Source of the DNA: Papilionanthe hookeriana x Papilionanthe teres
Taxonomy: Eukaryota > Streptophyta > Magnoliopsida > Asparagales > Orchidaceae
Assembly: GCA_022702705.1 (NCBI GenBank)
Contig: CM040423.1
Location: 39,164,392-39,228,391, forward strand
Reading direction: 5' to 3'
Length of the DNA: 64,000 nt
Positions 33,001 to 45,000 of the stretch are shown here, one piece after another. The position numbers and the translations under genes are program-made. The notes beneath the pieces are model-generated. The model was not told the DNA's origin. It was given only the letters and a program-made list of their open reading frames with translations, and did not search any database. Each line of letters starts with the position of its first letter. Position 1 is the first letter of the stretch.

Positions 33001-36000
33001 GGGGTTCTTCTAAGTGGTTATATGGTCCTATCGAGAGTCTCATGCAGTAAAATACCATTGGCAGGTCATTTTAATCTCTACATCTATATGAGCGATAAAT
33101 CAGTCCCCAGACTCTTTTGGAATGGTTCTCCAAGGGAATTATTTTAGTCCATACTAAAAGAATATGGGGAATAAATTGACACTTTCATATACTCTGGGAC
33201 TAAATGACCCCTCTCTAATGAGTCAAAGACTATTTTGACACTTTTCCCCTTATAGAAAAGCTATGATGTTAGATTATTAGCCCTGGCACTAAACTTGAAC
33301 TTGGTTGAATGCCCTAATTTATTTTTCCTATAAAAAGCAGAGTGCCATCTTTATGATAGATTAGAAGAATTACGGTTGTAATTCCAGACAATAAAACCAT
33401 AGTTTAATCTTCAATTGAGCGAATTTGTATAAAATTCTCAGTATTTTTATGCATCATTAGTCTTCTTTTATATTTTCTAATCTTTTTGGCACTCGTTGAT
33501 TGAATTACTTTTTGACCACAATAACTATTTTGAATCAGTTAACTCAAGATATTAATTAAATGCCTGCAGAAATTTAATATTATGATATTTACATTTGAAG
33601 ATAGAAAAAAAAGGATAAGTAAATACCACAAATCTTTCATATCACATCAAAAATAACATTATTTTAACTTCTAAAAAGTGAAAACACCTTTTCATGCACA
33701 GGTACGGTAGTGCGAACGTAAAAATTGAACTTTCCTTGTCAGATAAGTAAATACATAAGAATTGAGTGGTATGTATGTAAATCTTCCAAAAAGATACCTG
33801 CTCACAGACAAGAGTATTCCAAGAAAAAAGAGAACTCCTTGTGTGTCGATGCGTGATAAAGCCTGTGGCACCTTGAACTTCTGTCTTTCATCATCCCCAT
33901 AGTGAATGGCATCAGTCAAGATCCATAGAACCCCCAGACCAAGAAGAACACCCATGAAAGGTGGAAGCCCAGTTAAAGCTTTGAACACAGGAACGAAAAG
34001 TAAGGCCCCCATTCCTACTGCAAAAACAAGCTGTCCTCTTGGAGCCATTTTTTCCAATCCCAATGCAGTAGAATGTTGCCCACTTGAATCATTAACTTCG
34101 CTAGCCAACAAGAGGAAGATAATTAAGCTTGCTGCCATGGATGTTCCTTTGAATCTCACAACTTTTAAAATAGTCACTGAATACTCACCTTGTGAGAGAC
34201 AACAGCGCTAATGGCACAACTAATGATACGACAGATGGAATAAAAAGGCCCTGAAACAAAGCAGCGAATTATTTGATTAACCAATGATAGAATGTATTTT
34301 AACTGGGAACTAAACAATATTGACTATAGGGCATCACAAAAATGAAACAAAAAGTCAAAATGGTCTCCTAAGTCTTTGTCAGGGGTCATATTAGTCCTAC
34401 AGTATAAAAATGTCAACTTAGTCCATATACTCTTTTAAACGAATTTGACATTTTTATAGACTCTAGGATAAAAATGACCTCATGTAAATGCAAAGGGACT
34501 ATTTTGGCACTTACTAGAAAATATTAATGGAACAACCCAAAAATACATGTTCAAATCTCCTTACATGAAAAGTATACTGCAAATAACTAAATAAAAATGA
34601 GGAATATCAAAAAGAATAGACTGCCTCTCTAAACCGATTTTCCAAAAGAGGACTATCACGAAGGTTTTATTTGTCTCCAGAATCAAATAATGCGCAAGCT
34701 AGAGATTAAGTTTAGAAATAAAAAAAATAGGGCCATTAGTGTACCTTCATTGTTGCTAAAGTAGATATCTGTCCATGAATCCAAAGCATGGTTGTTGTAA
34801 CATCACCAATCGGTGTCCAGGAACCTCCAGCATTTGCTGCTATCACAACAACAGCTCCTAAAATTCTACCAAGTAAAGCCATGAATGAGACTTGCTTTGA
34901 AGTTAAAAAATAACTACGTAAGAAAGGAAGATTTACATACATACCACTTAATTCCTGTGTATTTACACATCTAACACCTAAACTTCAATTTTTACATATA
35001 TATACAACCTTACCTTGCATGAAAATATGTATTTCACCTTTTAAAAGTTTAAATAGTGGTATTTCTTAATGTAATACAAAGATTAGTATTGTAGAAAGGT
35101 AAAAACTACAGTTTAGGTGTTAGATATGTAAATGCACAAGAATTCGGTGGTATGTATGTAAATGGCCCCAAGAGATTATCATGTTTTTACGTCTGTAGTG
35201 GAGAGTGTTAGCTAAGCCAGACGAAGGCAAAGCACGTCAGGGTTTTACTAAAGAAACATGATAGCTAAGGAAGCACGAGAAAAATAAATGAAAAGAGCTT
35301 TATTGCCATTTAGAAATGTGAGAAATGGTGATGGCACAACCAGAGGAAACTATTAGCTAACCAAATATAGTAAATATATGACAATCCGTTAAGGACACAG
35401 ATCAGTGCACAGCTATTGATTACTTGGTCCTTCAGTATATGATATTTAAAAGAGAAAAATGTCAAAATTGTCCGTTCACCGTATGCAGTCGGTCATTTTA
35501 GCCCAAGGGTATATAAAAGTGTCAAATTAGAGCTATTTGGTCGGCAGCATTATCAATGCATTACATTCCTAATATAGTTATTTAAAAATTCAATTGTTTG
35601 TTTGGGATAATTTGAAATTCAATGTAAAATAACAATGTATATGAAATTCAGCACTATGTTCATTTTATTTGTATTTGAAATTTATCCGATTTGACCGATT
35701 TCCAAATTCAAACCCCACAGCTTGCCCCGACCTCCACCCGCCCCACCTTAATTTTACATTGAAATAATCGTTATCATTTCAAATCAAAATAAATAAATAA
35801 ATGGAGTCCATCATTTTTTTTTTTACATTGAAAGATAATGTTCTTCCTATGTAATAGGAATATAAGTATATCAACGATATTCTTATATATAATGCACTTT
35901 CAGGCTTATTGTCTTAAAAAAATAAATAAGACATGCTGTTCCATTTTTTTATATTAAAAAAGCCTCCATAAAAATGTCTACCATAAATAACAATTCAAAA

Positions 36001-39000
36001 GATAAAAAATATGAACCAAAAATATAGAAAAAAGTTCTTAAAAAATAAAATCCATAAAACTCTACAAAACATTAAACAACAACAACAACAACAAAGCCTT
36101 AATCCCACTAAGTGGGGTCGGCTACATGAATCCTTTTTCTCAATTGCGTCCTAGTTAGTGTCAAATTTTCATTTAATTCTAAACATGCATAAAAAAAATA
36201 ATCTATTTTTGTTCAGAACAAATTCAGCCTCGCCCAAACACATCAGTTAAGAAAATTTTCAAGGCCCCCTCCATTCCCACCAACCCCAACCCCAACACCC
36301 CCCCCCCCCCCCCCCCCCCCCTCTTTTTCTCAATCCCCGCTCTCTCTCTCTATTTTATTTAAACAGTCTAAGAAATGTCAAATTTCGTGCAAATAATAAT
36401 AGCAAATAGATGACGAGAACATGAGGGCTGGAACATTTTGATGGTACACCAATTAAATTTGGGATTATCCAGCACAAAGAAAATGCTTTCTTCTTCTTCA
36501 TTGAAACTCAATGAAGAAAACAGATAGAAATTACCCTAGGACATGTAAAAAAGAAAAAAGAAAAGAAAAGCATTGCAAGGAATCAAATTTTCTGTAACTT
36601 AAAATATAATCAGAAATATATTTACAATAGAGTTCTGAATGGTACAATCAATCTAATTAAAGTGAATTCATCTTATTCACTGATAAAAATTTCAAAAGTA
36701 ACGCAGAAGAGATTTCTATACCTTCTATATTCCGATGGAGGAACTAATTTCCGCAAAAGAGAGACCATAACAATTGTTGAGGTTAGATTGTCAAGAACAC
36801 AACTAAGAAAGAAAGTAACAAAACCTACCTGGAAAATTAACCAAATACATAAATAAAAAATGCAAATTCAGAATTCTCTAAAAACATATTGCAAAATTCT
36901 GTTTAGCAGAACCAAAAACCGTACAACTACTATGCATTGAAGTTGCATACTTAAGAAAAATGATATATGCATACGAAAATCCATGCAACAAAGAGTGAAC
37001 TTCATTTACTAATTAAGAATAATTGTAGAATAATCCATATTTAAAAAAGAAGAATAGCAGCAAATTGGCTAAAGTTTAGATAAATAACTTAGCAGGTCAT
37101 TATAATATAAATAATAATACAGCTTTGCATCTATTAGAATCCATCTGTTTAGAAAAACAAAGTTATAATGAATGTCCAATTTGGAATCAAACTCAGACAT
37201 ATGACTGAAAAATCTTACTAATTTTGAAAATTTCAGCTTTTTCTCTGTTCATAGACAAACATAGAGTAACATATTGATTATGATATCACTTGATTAACAG
37301 GGTACCTTTCTTGCTCCCAACTTATAAATATTACTGGAAAGCTAAGACTAAGCAATACAAAAAGCAAGACAAAGAAGTCTGCAGCTGTTAATGGCAAACT
37401 AATATAGCTATATTTATTCGAAAACAAAGTTGAAGACAACGACAAAAATGTTTCATTGCTGTGCAGCTCAAACATATTACCAATTAAAACGTTTACAGGC
37501 CGTTTTCTCTTCATAAACAGCTAGTAAATCCTACAAGTCAAAAGATCCTACAAGTCTAAAGATGCAGTTTGCAGCATAAGTCCAAAAGAAAATTCCAATC
37601 AGGGAGAAGGTCTTAATGAAATTGAAAATTCACATTCTCATCATTTCCATGGTGAAACTATCATAACCAAAATTAAAATTTTAAGAAATTGTGGGAGCCT
37701 AAGAGTTCGGTTGGTCAAAAAAATAATTATCTGGAAAAGTTTAAAACCCAAAATCTAAGTCCAATAAAGATAAATTGAATAACATTTACGAAAATTCTAA
37801 ACAACTAAATAATGCTAAGAAAAGCATAGTATTAATAGAGCAAGTGCCCACCACCCAAAGCAAGACTTGTGGATTTCGAGTTGTAATGTTGTCAGTAACC
37901 AACTTAAAACCTTGATGTGCATCAATAATTTCCACTATAGTCATTGCTCCAAGCAAGAAAAATACAATTTCACTCACTTCAGCAGTTGCTCTTGTCAATT
38001 CAGTAATAGCAATATCTGTTGAAGGGGCCTGCATCGTAATGGATATCATAAAGAAACTGCAAAAAAAATTACGAAGATTTGCATACATGCCACTTAATTC
38101 CTATGTATTTACGTATCTAACACATAAACTTCAATTTTTACATATAAGCCAACTTACCTACCCAAAAAAAAGATGTATTTCACTACTTAAAAGTCAAATA
38201 GTAGAATTTTTTATGAGATGAAAGATTTGGGTGGTAGAAAGGTAGATGTTAGATATGTAAATAAATAAGCATTGGGTGGTATGTGTATAAATGCCCCATG
38301 AAATTATATCAAACTAACAACAAGAACAACAAGTTGGTTTAAATCAATCATTATAAAAGAGCTGAAATCCTGACAGCTGTTGTTAAACAAATGGTATAAT
38401 AACTCTGAAGAGTTTAGCTTATGTAACACAAAGTGAATCTCTGCGTACACATTGATATTAGATTTTAATGGGAACCATTCAGATAGATATTTTGTCAAAT
38501 TTGAATTAAGGTTAGTCCGAGGGTGGTAAGAGAGACAGGAGGGGAAAGGGTTAAAAACTGCAGAGGGAAAGAAGCAGAGAGCGAGAGAAAAAAAAGAGAG
38601 AGTTGGAAAGAACCCAAGGAGGAAGAGAGAGAGAGCAAAGTGAACAAGATCGAGAGATTTAGAGACACCACATGCAAAGGAGCAGGAAGTGCCTCCAGAG
38701 TGAAGGATTAGGAGTGCGAACAATTTATTTTCTTCTTTTCCTCATTTTGAATCAAGGTTAAGCCTAAACTAAAATATTTTGGTTTCCTTCTATAAACTCA
38801 ATTAGAAACCCAAGGTATATTTCTTAAATTTTCTATGAAATTTTGGTTAGAATTTTATGCAAGGAAAGAGAAAAGAGCAAATCTCGAGAAGAAAAATTAG
38901 TGGAAGCGTAATCAAGGATAGAAATTTTCATTCAATGAAAGCTGATGTTTGTAAGAAATATTAGAAATATAATTTAATTAGAGCTTTATGTAAGGATATT

Positions 39001-42000
39001 AAATGCCTAAAAGTTAAAGCAAATATTCACCAATTATAAAATGTAATTAAATAATCACTGAAAAACTTCTAATGTCATAATTATAATTTTGTCTATGAAA
39101 GAGAACTTAATTTGCAACAATGAAATTTGGAGAAAAAAGATATAATTCATATAAATAAAAGTATTTAGTTATATGCACTATAATTATAAAATTTAAAAAA
39201 AGAGTGTATGAAATGTACCCCAATACTTCTGATAACCCACAAGCATACAGCCATCAATAATCCTACTCCACTTTTGTTGAATGCTAAAGATTCTTCAAAA
39301 ATTATGCCTGCATAACCTAAAACAAACGCCAATGCCATGGCAGTATCCTGTATCATGAGATGATTGTCATCAGAAAGTATTAATGGTAAAGGAAACCTTA
39401 CATAGAAATGGATGACTTCAAATATATTGCATGGCCAACGTTACAAGACTTTGGGCCCCTTTGGTTTTCTGAAAAAGATATTCAGTGTAAAAATAATGTA
39501 TTGTATTTATAACACAGTTAAGTTGTTTGGTTCAATGTAAACTAAATAAAAGATTTCATATTTTATTGTTTGGATTGAAGAAAATAAAATAAATATAAAA
39601 TACATAGCCAGCGGGGCCAAGCAGGTGGCAGCAGCGGCAAGGCGGCAATGTTAACCGATGGCAGGCTAGAGGATGGGTGGTGGCTAATTGGATGGTGAGG
39701 CGCGGGCATCAATGGAGGCATACAACACTTTATGCAAAAGGTTCTATTCAACAGAAATCCAACAAATTCTACATATGCTGAAAATGAAGAAAAAAATGAA
39801 TTCTAAATACATTATAATTTTACACCGCTTTTGGTATTCATCCAACCAGACACCTAAATTTCTAAAGCTCCTGCAAAAGAAATGTAGTGCACTTCTTTTG
39901 AATCAAAACAAAGAAGCCCCTTTTAATAAGCTCCCAAAATAGAAATTCTCTCTGATTTGGCAGAAGGGCTGATAAATAGCTTTTTATTTCAAAAAAAAAA
40001 AGGTTAATAGGGTTGAACCCTACCTGATTTGCAGCTACCCAGGAATGATTAATAGCAGTGGCTCCTGCCAGAGCCAATATAAGAATGGTAAGAGCCTTTA
40101 GTAGATCAGGCTTGGGCTGGTAATTAGCTTTGAAATCTTGTGAGCTTACTTCATCCACAGAACAGAGGGGATCACATACTCCAGAACTATCCATAAGCTC
40201 CTATTCATTTACATAAGTTCACATTATCTCAACATAAAATATTAAAAGAAAATTTACATAAGTAGCACACAATTCTCATGTATATATCTCACACCGAAAC
40301 CTTCATATTTACATACAAAGCACTTTGTTGCTTTAACCGTATGCATGAACGGTGGATTTCACGTTTTAAAAATAGTAATAGCACTATTTTTTTATGTGGT
40401 ATTAAAGATTTGAGATAAATGTGTGTAAATATAAAGGTTTAGGTCTATGACATGTAACATAAAAATTGTGTGCTATTATTATATAAATGCCCAATACTAA
40501 AATAATAAATGAGGGAAAATGCGAGACTGTGTTCCTACAATTTAAGTGCAATATAGCATTTTTTTTAGAAAGCATTTGAATCTCCTAAGAAAACTGAGAT
40601 TCCTTTTGTAAGTGATACATCCAGATTAATTAATACTTTCAGAACATTTGATTAAAAAAGATAACATTCATATATAACAGAATATGGAGCTCAACACAAT
40701 ATATAAATGAGTACACAAAAAAAAAAAAACTAGAAAAAAAATAAAGATCTCATAAGGATATGAGATTGAAATTTATCTATATAGATGTATAAGAATGATT
40801 GCTTGTGTGTGTCCTCATCTTAAATTGAACAAAGTGATGCATGCGTGAAAATGAAATTTAATATTTATCTGAAAATTTATCAAATAATATATATGTAGGA
40901 GTACATCAAATCGAAAGGATATAAGAACAAAGTAACCTGAAGAAAACAAAAAAGCTGGAATGTCTAAAATAAGACTTATCCAATATATACTATAAAGTGA
41001 AGAAGGTATATATTTCCATTCACATCAACATTTATAAGGGGGGCAAATGAAATACAAATAGGTAATGTTATTAGTGACTCACAATTACATTTAAGACTAA
41101 GGGGCTTTCTTGTACTTTGTGCATCCCTTAGGCCTTATCATTAGGCACCTTCTTTTATATATAGAGAGGGGTGGGTGAGGCTTTGTATCACGAGTATTGC
41201 GTGAGCCTGAGAGAATTCACGTCCAAGAAATGTCAGAGAGTGAGATTAGCTATGGCGCAAGTGAGGAGTGCATCTAAGCGGTCTTGGGAGCCAAGAAGAT
41301 CCAAGAAGATGAGGGCTCATCTTTAAGCGTATGTATTCTCTTGCAAATATCTTAGTAAGATCGACGATGTTTTCCCTCCCATGGACGTAGATCCGTTTGG
41401 ATCGAACCACGTAAATTGCTTGTGTTCTCTCTTGTTGTGTTTTTTTTCCTTTTCTTTTCTTTGATGTTCTTCTAGCTGCGACGATTATCCCACAACAATT
41501 GGCGCCGTCTGTGGGAAAACGACAGTTCTTGGCTAGAGGCATTCGGCTGGAATCAAGAAGAAGGAGAGGAGCTCTCCAGCAAGCTGAATTCGGCAATCCA
41601 GCAGGCTGAATTCGGCAATCCAGGAGGCTGAATTCGGCAATCCAGAACCGTAGCAAGGAGAGGTTCAACACTTCAGACCAGCAGGGAGCTCTCAAAGCAA
41701 GCAAGGTGTTCGGGTAGCAGGGTGATTCTTGGGCGGCTGCGTTTCTGCTTCCAGGTTCTTGGAGGAGGAAGAAGGTATCGGCACGGTTCTTCCATCGAAC
41801 TGCTGGCAGCGGGAATTCAACAACTACTGTACCGCAGCCTAGTTCTTGGAAGTGCAGCAGGTGGAATTCCTCGGAAGATCTTGGTATTCAGCGGTCCTAT
41901 TTGGATCGGGACCGAAGGAAGAAATCTAAGGAATCTTGGATTCCTTCGGCCTGCAGAGCTCGCAACAGGCGCGACAAGCTTGTGCGAGGTGCACCATTGG

Positions 42001-45000
42001 CAGAACCAAGGAAGAAGAAGCTCATCGGCTTCGGCACAGAAGGAGGCAGACCTGCGGGATTCTGACGAGATCGCGACCCTGGGGAAGGGGTCTCGGCGCG
42101 CAGCAGGCGAGGCCAGCGGTGGAGCAGGATTTCCGTTCGGGTGAACCAGGCAAGGCCGGCGATAAGGCCGAACGGTTCTGCGTGGGTCTCTGGCATCTTG
42201 GATCGCAGCAGAAACGACGACAAGGCTCGCGACAGGCACGGGGAGTTCGGCTAGGCGATTCTGGCCAGGTGATTTCGGTTCCACGTTTCACGACGTCGTA
42301 GTTCGTGCAACGAGCGAGCTTCGACGGTTGGCAGCGCGAGCCAACAGCTCCGCGAGGTTCGTTCGGCTTCGGGAACGCGAAGGCAAGAGCCGAGCTCGCA
42401 CGGAAGTGACGGGAGCAAGCTTACAAGAGCAAAACGCGACCGACCGAAGGGCGTGGCCGCAGCATGCCAAGGAGTGGTTTCTTGGTGCTCGACAGACCTT
42501 TTCTTGGCTAACTGCGTGGACCGCAAGGTGTTAGGCGGTTCGACTGGAAGATCTTGGTGTTAAGAGATCTTTGGCGGCGACGATGGGTTCCGCCAAATTC
42601 GACATCGAGAAATTTACCGGAAAGAACGACTTCGGCCATGGAGAGTAAAGATGAGGCTCACCTGGTTCAAGAGGCGTTGCGAAAGCTTTAGCAAGGTTCG
42701 AGCAAGATTGCCGACCGACCCGACCGAGAAAGAGAAGAACATTATTCCGGACGAGGCTCACAGCCTAATAATCCCGAGCTTGGGCGACAAAGTGCCGAGG
42801 GAGGTGTCGAGGAGACAACCGCTCAGCCCTTCGGCCAAACCGAGCAGTACTTTATATGACTAAATCTTTGGCTAACGTACTTTTTCCGCAAGCGCGCTTA
42901 TACTCATTCAAAATGCACGAAGACAAGTCGGTTTGAACAGATTGACGAGTTCAACAAGATAATAGATGATCTCGAGAACATCGATGTCAAGATGGACGAC
43001 GAGGATAAAGTCATATCGCCGTTAAACTCTATTCCTAAGAGCTACGAGCATTTCGTGGATGCGATGCTCTACAGAGTAAGTACGTACTATTACCTTGGAA
43101 GAGGTTTAATCTCCGATCAAAGTCGCGGAACTTCGAAGAAGACGATACGAAAGAAGAGGCCAGTGGAGACAGCTTCTGACAGGCTAGAGGAAGACCGAGC
43201 AAGAAAAGTTCCAAAAGCGATCGTAACGTATCAAAATCCGTAAAGAAGGGCGAAGTCGGTCTTCTAAGAGATCTAACAAGTGTTACCACCGCCACAAAGA
43301 AGGTCACTGCGGAGGAACCGTCCTGATAGAAGAAAAGCTTTCGGAGAAGCTTCAAAGATTCCTGGAGAAGCTAAGTGTTGCCTCGGATGGCTATGATTCG
43401 ACAGAAGCTTTGTGATATCGGAATCGGAATCCAAGCAGGAGTGGATCTCGACTCGGTGCTCCTTCCACATGTGCCCTCACAAAGATTGGTTCGAGACATC
43501 GCAATCCGCAGAACGGCGGGTCCGTACTACTTGGAGATAATAAAACTCGTGCAGGTACTTGGCAGACGGAACAAGTCGAATAAAGATGTTCGATGGAGCC
43601 GAGCGGATATTTCAACACGTCAGTACGTTCCCGAGCTCAAAAGAAATCCGATCTCTTTGTGCACTCTTGAGTCGAGCTGGATACACGTTCAAGGCAGAGA
43701 ATGGTTGCAGTCGTAGTAATCGAAAGGTTCTCTCATCATATGAAAGCGGGTCGAAAGAATGAGTTATACTTCTAATCGGAAGAACCGTCATCGACGAACT
43801 ACTCAAATGCAGTTCAACTCGGAGACCGACAAGACCGGATTATGGCATACTGAGACTCGGGGCACGTAAGTGAAAGAGGCTTACAAGAGTCGTCCAAGCA
43901 ATTTGTTATGCAGAGATCGAGTCGAAGAATTGGAATACTGAACGAATGCGTACTAGTGGAAGGCTACTGTGTGAAGTTCTCTACCGGAAATCACACATCT
44001 AAGAAGCCACTCGATTACGTACACAATGGATTCGTGGGGACCAAACGGTGACTCGCACTCATGAGTGATGGAGATACTTCACGTCATCATCGACGACTAC
44101 ACTGTGAAGGTATGGGTCTTCATCCTTAAAACTAAAGATGAAGCTTTTCAACATGTTCGAGTGACCTGGCTAACTCTCACCGAAAACAAGACAGGAGCAA
44201 AACTCGAAGACTTCGAGAATCGATAATGGTTTAGAGATTGCTCGTAACAGATCAAGAAATTGTAGCAGAAAGAACCAGTATTATGAAGACACAAGACGAT
44301 CCGAAACACTCCTCAACGAACGACTCTAGCTGAGAGGATGAACGTGACTTCCTGCGAGAGAGTGAGATGTATGCTATCGAATGCAGGCTCACCTAAAAGT
44401 TTGCAGGTGAAGTGCGTGTCAACCGCCTGCACACCTTATCAACGGATGTCCATCGACACTATCAATACGAAGACTTCCTCGAGATGCGTGATGGAAACTG
44501 TGTAACTACGATAACTCGAAAGTTTTGGATGTATTGCTTACGCTCATGTCGACGTGATGTTTCGAAGCAAGCAAGTTGCGCATTTTCATCGTGATATCCA
44601 CCTGAACCAACGGTTACAAACTTCAGCGTCTAGATCAACAAAATGCATCATCAGCAGAGACGCGACATTCGATGAATCCAAATGCAAATTTGCGAAAGCC
44701 TACGTTACCAAAAACAGCTGCGTAAGGAGGGTTCTTCAATTGATGGTGAGGCTGCAACAATCTACGGACTTCGATCGATCAAAGGATCACTGTGAACAAT
44801 CAGATGAAGTGATGAGGACCAGACAAGAAGACAGAGTCGGAAATGGATCGGATGATTATAGGCTGACAAGAGATGACAGATAGAAGAACTATCGTACCGC
44901 TGGAGAGATACTGGTCGTGCGGATATGATCTTCTACGCCTGAGTGTTGTCAAGCGATAGAAGCGTTCGAACCGAACAACTATGATGGAAGCTTTAAAGAG

